The notes beneath the pieces were generated by a model. That model did not search any database, was not told the DNA's origin, and saw only the letters and a program-made list of their open reading frames with translations. A stretch of 44,106 nt of DNA. Origin: Minisyncoccota bacterium (lineage in GTDB: Bacteria > Patescibacteriota > Minisyncoccia > Minisyncoccales > CG1-02-41-26). The DNA lies in assembly GCA_028718965.1 (NCBI GenBank), contig JAQUKS010000004.1, positions 1 through 44,106 of the forward strand, in the 5' to 3' direction. The stretch's first letter is position 1; each line of letters starts with the position of its first letter. The position numbers and the translations under genes were made by a program. This document shows positions 23,330-29,591 of this stretch, piece after piece.

Positions 23330-24412
23330 ATGAAGATTTTCAAATATTTCAACTGGTCGCTGTTGGCTCCGGCGCTTCTTCTCACGGGTATCGGGCTCAC
23401 GTCAATTTACAGTGCTTCCATCTCGCGGGGTAATTTTTTTGATTTCAAAAAGCAGTTGATATATTTCGGCCTGTCTTTGATTCTTTTTGTTGTTTTGTCG
23501 CGCCTGGATCTGCGGTTTTTGAGGACAAATTCTTATCTGGTCTTCGGATTTTATCTTTTGTTTTTATTATTGATAGCCGGGCTGTTGTTCGCCGCTCCTC
23601 TTACGCGCGGCATTCGCGGTTGGTATAAGCTGGGGCCGGTCGCTTTTGATCCGGAGCCCCTGGCTGCTATATCGCTGATAATCGTTCTGGCCAAATTTTT
23701 TTCCACCCGCCATACCGGACTGCGCAGCTGGCGTCTTTTACTGTTTTCCTCTCTTTACATGGTCGTGCCTTTCGCGCTGGTCTTTTTGCAGCCTGATCTG
23801 GGATCTTCGGCCTGTTTCGTGGCGATCTGGCTGGGCGCGATATTTTTTTCCGGGCTTCCTTTAAAACGTTTCCTGGCGGTTTTGCTGGTGTTCGCGGTTC
23901 TGGCTGGGATAGGCTGGCAGTTCTTTTTGCAGGATTATCAGAAACAAAGGATATTGAGCTTTTTGAATCCGCAGGTTGATCAGAAAGGCATTTCCTGGAG
24001 CGTCAATCAGTCGAAGATCGCAATTGGCTCGGCCGGGCTTTTGGGCAAGGGCCTGGGCAAAGGCCCGCAAACCCAGTATGGCTTTCTTACCGAACCGAAA
24101 ACCGACTTTATATTTTCGGCCTGGGCCGAAGAGACCGGCTTTCTGGGCACGCTGTTTCTTTTCGCGGTCTTGTTCTTTCTTTTTTGGCGCATCATTCAGA
24201 TAGCTTTCGCTTCAGCCAATAATTTTACGCGGCTTTTCGCCTCGGGCCTGGCTTCGCTGTTTTTGACCCAGAGCGCCATAAACATAGGGATGTGCCTGGG
24301 GCTTTTGCCCGTGGTGGGCATACCTTTGCCCATGGTTTCTTACGGAGGCAACACTCTTTTGGCTTTTTACGTGGGCCTGGGCATTTTGACGAGCCTGGAG
24401 AGGCAGGTATAG
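23330..24412 (+). CDS. rodA: SEDS-family glycosyltransferase RodA/FtsW-like
   Basis: This 360 aa polytopic protein (about ten helices) is a SEDS peptidoglycan glycosyltransferase. It shows LTSIYSASI near the N-terminus, RGWYKLGPVAFDPEPLAAIS, LVFLQPDLGSSACFVAIW with the catalytic-loop Asp, LLGKGLGKGPQTQYGFLTE-type loop and TDFIFSAWAEETGFLG, then GIPLPMVSYGGNTLLAFYVGLG. RxxGWY and TDFIFSAxAEE favour RodA (side-wall growth) over FtsW. The ORF-track start is TTG 23324; ATG 23330 (MKIFKYFNW) is preferred. Its PBP2 partner is not in the window. No clear promoter is seen in the 60 bases after the receiver gene. Confidence 0.92.
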   Translation: MKIFKYFNWSLLAPALLLTGIGLTSIYSASISRGNFFDFKKQLIYFGLSLILFVVLSRLDLRFLRTNSYLVFGFYLLFLLLIAGLLFAAPLTRGIRGWYKLGPVAFDPEPLAAISLIIVLAKFFSTRHTGLRSWRLLLFSSLYMVVPFALVFLQPDLGSSACFVAIWLGAIFFSGLPLKRFLAVLLVFAVLAGIGWQFFLQDYQKQRILSFLNPQVDQKGISWSVNQSKIAIGSAGLLGKGLGKGPQTQYGFLTEPKTDFIFSAWAEETGFLGTLFLFAVLFFLFWRIIQIAFASANNFTRLFASGLASLFLTQSAINIGMCLGLLPVVGIPLPMVSYGGNTLLAFYVGLGILTSLERQV

Positions 24413-24428
24413 CGAACATCGTCAGCAT

Positions 24429-24992
24429 ATGATCGTCAACGTAATCACAAAAAATCCGGGAAAGCTGGCCTCGATAAAGGCAGCTTTTTCTAAGTTCGGT
24501 ATCAAGGTGAATCAGATAGAAAAAGGCTTTTTCGAAATCCAGGCCGATTCGAGTCTGGAAATAGCGGAGAATGTCGCTCTGCAAGCTCTTAGAGAATTGA
24601 ACGCGCCGGTGATCAGGGAGGATCACAGCCTTTTTATAAACTCCCTGGGCATACCCGGGCCTTATACGAGCTTTATGGAGAAAAAGATGCCGGTGGAGAA
24701 GCTGCTGGAGATACTCGAAACGCAGGAAGACAGAAGCGGTTATTTCGAGATAGCGACCGTCTACCTTGAACCGTCCGGCTTGGCAAAAAGATACGTTTGT
24801 AAGATTCCTGTTTTTTTCGAAAAAGAAGTAAAGGTGTCCGATCCGAGGGGCGGATGGAACGGGATAATAAGACTGGCTGACGAAAAAAGAACTTTCACCG
24901 AATATCCCGAGGAAGAAAGATTGCATATTTGGGGCAAAAACTGTCTTGCTTTGGCGGAATTTTTGGCGAATCGCGAAAAGAAGGAGGTCTGA
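24429..24992 (+). CDS. ITPase/HAM1-family nucleotide pyrophosphatase (RdgB-like)
   Basis: This 187 aa protein has the layout of non-canonical purine NTP pyrophosphatases, which remove ITP/XTP from the nucleotide pool. It shows the N-terminal TKNPGKLASIKAAF (family: T/SxNxxK), EIAENVALQALRELN, the central REDHSLFINSLGIPGPYTSF (family: EDSGLxVxALxGxPGxYS) and GWNGIIRLADEKRTFTEYPEEE (family: GF-GYDPIF...TFAEL). It differs in that EDSGL is EDHSL and YDPIF is missing, so specificity may have shifted toward the archaeal/eukaryotic type or another nucleotide. The proline operon promoter starts eight bases after its stop. Confidence 0.8.
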   Translation: MIVNVITKNPGKLASIKAAFSKFGIKVNQIEKGFFEIQADSSLEIAENVALQALRELNAPVIREDHSLFINSLGIPGPYTSFMEKKMPVEKLLEILETQEDRSGYFEIATVYLEPSGLAKRYVCKIPVFFEKEVKVSDPRGGWNGIIRLADEKRTFTEYPEEERLHIWGKNCLALAEFLANREKKEV

Positions 24993-25000
24993 AGCGCGAA

Positions 25001-25029
25001 TTGACTTTTTCTCGATCATCGCGTAAAAT
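25001..25029 (+). promoter_or_regulatory. Promoter of the proBCA operon
   Basis: TTGACT (25001-25006) and TAAAAT (25024-25029) are spaced by exactly 17 bp. Start expected near 25036, giving a 5' leader of about 265 nt. Confidence 0.8.
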
Positions 25030-25035
25030 ATGAAT

Positions 25036-25297
25036 ATCAATGCGAAGGGAAGAATAGTATCCCCAAAGGGAGAACCCGCTTCCCACCCTTTTAGGGGCAT
25101 TGCCCTGGAAAATCCGGCCAGGCCGGGATTAACAGGGGCGGTCACCCGGCCGTATCAGAAAGTGGGTAACCATTGATAAAAAGATGGTGAGGCCCTGATT
25201 TTATTCAGGGCAAAGATGGGTGGTACCACGAGAACCCTCGTCCCATTACAATAACTTTCGTTTCAACGCGGTTATTGTGGCAGGACGAGGGTTTTTG
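25036..25297 (+). promoter_or_regulatory. T-box leader with ultrashort Stem I, proline specifier
   Basis: The 13-base T-box core GGGTGGTACCACG (25218-25230) differs from consensus at one base; its TGGT would pair with the free end of an uncharged tRNA carrying discriminator A. A terminator follows: AACCCTCGTCC (25233-25243) / GGACGAGGGTT (25283-25293), then T's, ending at proB. CCC 25235-25237 can pair with GGG 25218-25220 (antiterminator) or in the terminator. Upstream, GGGAAG (25047-25052) / CTTCCC (25079-25084) closes an internal loop with AGTA opposite GAA, then CCC (25075-25077), a Pro codon, under a 4-bp hairpin: a Stem I lacking the distal arm. Stem III is GCCCTGA/TCAGGGC at about 25192-25212. 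Confidence 0.9.
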
Positions 25298-25301
25298 TTT
25301 T

Positions 25302-26375
25302 ATGAAAATAGTCATAAAAGTCGGATCAAACGTGTTGTGCGCCGAATCAAAAAGTTTGGACCTGGGTTTGATTGAACGACTGATCGAGCAGATAGCCGCG
25401 CTTTATGAGAAAGGCCATGAGATTATTTTGATCACATCCGGGGCGGTAGCCGGCGGCCGCGGTATTTTGAAAAATCCCGAGGCTGTTTCAAAAGCGGCTT
25501 TGGCGGCCGCGGGCCAGGTTGAGATAATGAATCATTATCACGACTTTTTCGGTAAACATAAAATAAAGACGGCCCAGCTGCTGCTCTCGCCTAATTGCTT
25601 CAAAAACAGGGCCAGATACGATGCTTTGAAGAATACCATCATTGAACTTGTCGAGAGCCGTATCATTCCCATTATCAACGAAAACGACGCCACGACCGTC
25701 AATGATTCTTTCCGCGACAACGATTCTTTGGCCAGCATGATAGCGGTTCTTTTTAATGCTGAAAGATTGATATTTCTGACCAATTTGGACGGCCTTTATT
25801 CGGCCGATCCCAATATCAATAAGGACGCGCGGATGATCAAGGAGGTAAAAAACGTTGATCTTGCGATACAGAAGATGTGTTCAAAGGGTAAATCCAGTTT
25901 GGGCAGCGGCGGCATGCTTTCAAAATTAAAGGGGGCCAAGCTGGCGGCCACCTGCGGGGTGGAGGTCAATATCATAAACGGTTTGGAGCCCGAGAACATC
26001 GGACGTTTATTATCGGAGAATAAGCCGTTGGGAACAAGATTTTTGGCGCAAAAAAGCGGATTATCACACAGGAAGAAATGGCTGCTTATAGGCGCGGCTT
26101 CCCAAGGCAAGATTATCGTCGATCAGGGAGCGAGGAAGGCTTTGCAAGGCAAGAACAGCCTTTTGGCTGTCGGGGTAAAGGACGTCAAAGGCAATTTTAT
26201 TCAAAGGGATTTCGTCAATATCGCTGACCAAAAAGGCGAGATATTCGCTTTGGGCATTGTCAATTATGGCTCTTGCGATCTGTCAAAGATCAAAGGTTTG
26301 AAAGATAAAGATAGTATCAAAAAAATATGTCCGCGCGAGGTCGTGCACATGGACAATCTAACTTTGCTTAAATGA
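25302..26375 (+). CDS. proB: Glutamate 5-kinase ProB
   Basis: ProB phosphorylates glutamate, the first step to proline. This 357 aa protein has an amino-acid-kinase domain (IVIKVGSNVLC, ITSGAVAGGRGIL, PIINENDATTVNDSFRDND, FLTNLDGLYSADPNIN, LGSGGMLSKLKGAKLA) and a C-terminal PUA domain (about residues 265-350: GKIIVDQGARKALQG..., FVNIADQKGEIFALGIVNY). The ORF track opens at 25275 inside the terminator stem; ATG 25302 follows the U-tract directly, so translation starts right after the T-box decision point. No Shine-Dalgarno. It overlaps proC by ATGA and is the first gene of proBCA. Confidence 0.97.
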   Translation: MKIVIKVGSNVLCAESKSLDLGLIERLIEQIAALYEKGHEIILITSGAVAGGRGILKNPEAVSKAALAAAGQVEIMNHYHDFFGKHKIKTAQLLLSPNCFKNRARYDALKNTIIELVESRIIPIINENDATTVNDSFRDNDSLASMIAVLFNAERLIFLTNLDGLYSADPNINKDARMIKEVKNVDLAIQKMCSKGKSSLGSGGMLSKLKGAKLAATCGVEVNIINGLEPENIGRLLSENKPLGTRFLAQKSGLSHRKKWLLIGAASQGKIIVDQGARKALQGKNSLLAVGVKDVKGNFIQRDFVNIADQKGEIFALGIVNYGSCDLSKIKGLKDKDSIKKICPREVVHMDNLTLLK

Positions 26376-27205
26376 TCATGAAGTTGAAAAATATCAAAAT
26401 CGGTCTGATCGGATGCGGCACGATGGGCGGCATCATCGTTCAAAAGTTGTTGAGCGAGGGCGTTGTCAGTAAAAGCCAAATCGTTGTCAACGATAAAGTT
26501 TTCGAAAAAGCCCGGGCCATGGCCTCTTTGCGAAAAGTCGGGATGTCAAAAGACGCGAAAGCCCTTGTTGAAAAAAGCGACATTTTGGTTTTGGCGGTGA
26601 AGCCCCAGGATTTCAAAGATCTGGCCAAGGAGATAGCGCCTTATACCGGAAAGAAAAGAATACCGGTGATTTCGATCATGGCGGGAGTCGAAATCAAGAC
26701 CATCAGAAAGTTTTTGCTGTGCGAGGCCGTAGCAAGGGTCATGCCCAACATGGCTTCGCGTATCGGCAAAGGGGTGAGCGTTTGGCTGTCTTCACCAGCC
26801 TTTACTCAAAGCGGAAAAAGGCAAGTCGAGATCATTTTGCGGTCTCTGGGCGTGGCGATAGAAGCGCGAAAGGAAAAATACATCGATATGGCCACGGCGG
26901 TTTCCGGATCAGGTCCGGCTTATGTTTTTCTTTTTCAGGAATTGTTTTTGAAAGCAGCCAAGTCTTTGGGCATGCCCAAAGACTTGGCTGAAAAATTGTC
27001 TTTGGAAACGATTCGCGGGGCGGTGAGCCTGCAGGAGGAAACAAAAGAAAGCCCCGACGTTTTAAGGAAAAAGGTAACTTCCAAAGGCGGGACCACCGAA
27101 AGGGCGATTAAAGTTTTCCAAGCCAGGCGATCGGCGGAAACGTTTTGTTCGGCCGTTGAGGAGGCTTTCAAAAGAAGCCAGCAATTAAAGAAAACGATAA
27201 AATGA
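26372..27205 (+). CDS. proC: Pyrroline-5-carboxylate reductase ProC
   Basis: ProC reduces pyrroline-5-carboxylate to proline with NAD(P)H. The 277 aa sequence has the Rossmann motif IGLIGCGTMGGIIVQKLL, LVLAVKPQDF, VISIMAGVEI, RVMPNMASRIGKGV, and the C-terminal signature AVSGSGPAYVFLFQE followed by VTSKGGTTERAIKVF. All key P5CR positions are present. ATG 26372 overlaps the proB stop (ATGA); ATG 26378 is an alternative two codons in. The order proB-proC-proA places the last-step enzyme in the middle. Confidence 0.97.
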   Translation: MIMKLKNIKIGLIGCGTMGGIIVQKLLSEGVVSKSQIVVNDKVFEKARAMASLRKVGMSKDAKALVEKSDILVLAVKPQDFKDLAKEIAPYTGKKRIPVISIMAGVEIKTIRKFLLCEAVARVMPNMASRIGKGVSVWLSSPAFTQSGKRQVEIILRSLGVAIEARKEKYIDMATAVSGSGPAYVFLFQELFLKAAKSLGMPKDLAEKLSLETIRGAVSLQEETKESPDVLRKKVTSKGGTTERAIKVFQARRSAETFCSAVEEAFKRSQQLKKTIK

Positions 27206-28458
27206 CCAAGCAAAATTTTTTAAAACAACTTATCAAAACGAAAAAAGCCGGCGTTGAGCTGGCCGCCTCTTCCCTGAAGACAAGGAACGCCGCTTTGCGG
27301 GAGATCGCCGGGCAATTAAGGCAGGCCAAAGGCCTGATCCTGAAAGAAAACCGGAAAGATGTCCGGAAGTTCAAGACAGAAGACCCGTTGCGCGATCGTC
27401 TTCTGCTTACCGAAGAACGCATTGCGGCAATGATCAATGACATTCAAACGGTTATTAAGCTGCCGGATCATTTGAACGTGATTCTCGAAGAGAAGACGAT
27501 CGAAAACGGCCTGTCCGTCAGAAAGGTCTCATCGGCTTTCGGAGTGGTTGGGGTCATTTACGAATCCAGGCCGAACGTGACCGTTGATGTGGCTGTTTTG
27601 AATTTAAAAGTCGGCAACGCGGTGGTTCTGAAGGGCGGGGATGACGCTTGTTTCAGCAACAGGATTTTGGTTGAGCTGATGCGCGAAGCGCTTAGGAAAG
27701 CCGGGCTTGCTCAAGAAACCATCTTGCATATTGATCCCAGAGACAAGGACTTGATTGGTTTCATGTTGAAGAGACGGGACTTGATCGATTTGATCATTCC
27801 AAGGGGCGGGCACGGGCTTATCAAGTTTGTCCGGGAAAATTCCGAAATACCGGTCATAGAAACCGGCGCGGGCGTTTGCCACACTTTTGTTGATGATTCG
27901 GCTGATATGGAAATGGCCGGCAATATCGTTTACAACGCCAAAGTGTCGCGGCCTTCGGTCTGTAATTCTCTGGATACCCTGTTGGTTCACAAGAAAGCGG
28001 CTTTGAGTTTGCTAAAGAATCTTGACGCCAGACTGCGGGAAAAAGGCGTGGAGATTTACGCTGACGAAAAAAGTTTTGCCATATTGAAGGCGCGAGCTTA
28101 TCCTTATCTGAAAAGAGCCAAGAAACATGATTACGGCAGGGAGTTTTTATCTTTGAAAATGGCGATCAGGGTTGTTGAGGGCATTGATGAAGCGATCAGA
28201 CATATCGGGACATACTCGACCAAACATTCGGAAGCCATAGTCACCGGAAACAACAGAAATGCCGACAAATTTTTGAATTCGGTGGATGCCGCTTGCGTTT
28301 ATCACAATGCCTCCACCCGCTTCACCGACGGTTCGCAATTCGGCTTGGGCGGGGAGATAGGCATATCCACCCAAAAGCTCCACGCCAGGGGTCCCATGAG
28401 CGTAAAAGAGCTTACAACCTATAAGTGGATCATCAAGGGGCGAGGGCAAACAAGATAA
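27202..28458 (+). CDS. proA: Gamma-glutamyl phosphate reductase ProA
   Basis: ProA reduces glutamyl-5-phosphate to glutamate semialdehyde, which cyclises to pyrroline-5-carboxylate. The 418 aa aldehyde-dehydrogenase-fold protein shows GVVGVIYESRPNVTVDVAVLN, NAVVLKGGDDACFSN, LIIPRGGHGLIKFV and the catalytic Cys in VSRPSVCNSLDTLLVH, then YSTKHSEAIVTGNN, STRFTDGSQFGLGGEIGIST and the C-terminal RGPMSVKELTTYKWIIKG. It overlaps proC by ATGA, completing a fully coupled three-gene operon that converts glutamate to proline. A new promoter begins within ten bases of its stop. Confidence 0.97.
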   Translation: MTKQNFLKQLIKTKKAGVELAASSLKTRNAALREIAGQLRQAKGLILKENRKDVRKFKTEDPLRDRLLLTEERIAAMINDIQTVIKLPDHLNVILEEKTIENGLSVRKVSSAFGVVGVIYESRPNVTVDVAVLNLKVGNAVVLKGGDDACFSNRILVELMREALRKAGLAQETILHIDPRDKDLIGFMLKRRDLIDLIIPRGGHGLIKFVRENSEIPVIETGAGVCHTFVDDSADMEMAGNIVYNAKVSRPSVCNSLDTLLVHKKAALSLLKNLDARLREKGVEIYADEKSFAILKARAYPYLKRAKKHDYGREFLSLKMAIRVVEGIDEAIRHIGTYSTKHSEAIVTGNNRNADKFLNSVDAACVYHNASTRFTDGSQFGLGGEIGISTQKLHARGPMSVKELTTYKWIIKGRGQTR

Positions 28459-28465
28459 TGCTTTG

Positions 28466-28493
28466 TTGCATTATCCCTCGGACAACTTATAAT
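28466..28493 (+). promoter_or_regulatory. Promoter of the 28.5-kb gene, probably leaderless
   Basis: TTGCAT (28466-28471) and TATAAT (28488-28493) are 16 bp apart. ATG 28499 lies five bases after the -10, so the transcript would start at about the ATG. This supports 28499 rather than TTG 28558 as the true start. Confidence 0.55.
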
Positions 28494-28498
28494 AAGTA

Positions 28499-29037
28499 AT
28501 GCGTCAGAGTGTTTTTTTAAGACTTATAATAATTGTTTTCGGTCTGGCGTTTTATCCTTGGCCGTTTTTCTGTTCTGGCGTAATTCGCAAGCTGACAGAA
28601 ATGTTGCTTCTGTCCCGATGTCAAACCGTCCGGATAATAAAGAAGAGGAGCGTTCAACTGAAGAAAATATTGAAAGTCCCGAGGAGGTTGTTTCCGGTTT
28701 TTACTCTTGCTATCTTGGATGTAATCAGGGAAACGAATACGTAAAAAGCAAGGAAAGTCCGGGTGATTTCTGCGTCAAAAAATGCGACGGTTTGAGCGAA
28801 GTTTTCAAACAACGCCTTCTTCGGCCGGATGAAGTCAGGCTGGCGGACATGATTATTTGGGCTTCCGATGTTCCAGATATTGACAACGTGACCATAGTCA
28901 GCGCGCAAGTCGATTCAGGGGAGGCCGTTGTCTTCATAAATTTTTCTCCGTTTTGGCCCGATCATCGTTTGAAGGTTTACTTGGAATCGGTTAGCGGTCA
29001 GTGGGAAATTACCAACGTGAAAGACGTAATAAGATAG
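28499..29037 (+). pseudogene. Anchored exported protein with probable -1 frameshift near 28545
   Basis: The ORF track gives two partly overlapping ORFs: 28499-28744, starting MRQSVFLRLIIIVFGLA, and 28558-29037 from a TTG, starting AVFLFWRNSQADRN. Joined by a frame change around GGCGTTTTA (28545-28553), they give one membrane anchor followed by a 140-residue exported domain with VVSGFYSCYLGC, FCVKKCDGLSEVFKQRL and AVVFINFSPFWPDHRLKVYLESVSG, which resembles NTF2-like DUF3828 domains. The anchor is split across the frames while the downstream domain is intact. It could be an indel, an error near the T4 run or a TTG-started gene. Function unknown. Confidence 0.55.
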
Positions 29038-29148
29038 ACGCGCATCCGACTTTTTTTGGCCAAACATATTAACAAGGAGTTCGCCCGAATTAACCACACA
29101 CATATGGCGGTTTTGACTTGCATAAATTTAGGTTATTAGATTTTAATT

Positions 29149-29472
29149 ATGGGAATTCTAAAGCTAGAAAAAAAATATAGCGATTGCTATCCGTACATCG
29201 GCCATTACTTTAACGGACAGAAGGCAGTAAGATATATCTTCAAGTTGGAAAGATTGAATAAGCCAATTGAGGCTTCAGCTTATCACCAACAAGTTGACGG
29301 CAGGACGATAAAAGTGGCCGTTGAGATTTTTTCGATGTTTAGTCGTCCGGTTGGTTGTAAGTTTTGTGCCAGTGGTTCTCTGGGTAAGGTTCAACTTTTG
29401 ACGGTTGATGAAATAGTTGAACAGGGCAAAGTAATCGCCAAGACTGTTGACAGGTCGATTCCTATTCATTGA
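29149..29472 (+). CDS. Short protein with radical-SAM/RlmN-like remnant
   Basis: This is a 107 aa ORF. Residues 62-90 (FSRPVGCKFCASGSLGKVQLLTVDEIVEQ) resemble the RlmN/Cfr radical-SAM loop, GCPVGCxFCATGxxGxxRNLTxxEI. The first cluster cysteine (CxxxCxxC) is Arg here, and the roughly 200 residues that normally follow are missing. The N-terminus (KYSDCYPYIGHYFNGQK) is not a recognised RlmN domain. It may be a truncated pseudogene or a small repurposed protein. A strong terminator follows its stop. The start ATG is preceded by TTGACT at 29113 with only a weak -10. Confidence 0.5.
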   Translation: MGILKLEKKYSDCYPYIGHYFNGQKAVRYIFKLERLNKPIEASAYHQQVDGRTIKVAVEIFSMFSRPVGCKFCASGSLGKVQLLTVDEIVEQGKVIAKTVDRSIPIH

Positions 29473-29484
29473 GCCGTCCGGCTT

Positions 29485-29524
29485 GGCAAAATAAAAACCG
29501 GTTTACGCCGGTTTTTGTTTTGCC
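29485..29524 (+). terminator. Strong intrinsic terminator
   Basis: The stem GGCAAAA-t-AAAAACCGG / CCGGTTTTT-g-TTTTGCC has one mismatch and a 6-nt loop; its T-rich 3' arm provides the U-tract. It separates the radical-SAM remnant from the propeller gene. Confidence 0.85.
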
Positions 29525-29540
29525 AGGCGGCGGCGGGTTG

Positions 29541-29570
29541 TTGTAGATAGCGGGACAAAAGTGTTAAAAT
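29541..29570 (+). promoter_or_regulatory. Promoter of the beta-propeller gene
   Basis: TTGTAG (29541-29546) and an extended -10 TGT-TAAAAT (TAAAAT 29565-29570), spacer 18 bp. The leader to ATG 29592 would be about 15 nt. Confidence 0.45.
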
Positions 29571-29591
29571 TAAAAAAAACAGAAAAGAAAA

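Noticed and set aside
24225-25145. 306-aa minus-strand ORF
   Set aside because: It overlaps rodA, the ITPase-like gene and the T-box leader on the opposite strand, has no recognisable motif, and is a shadow ORF.
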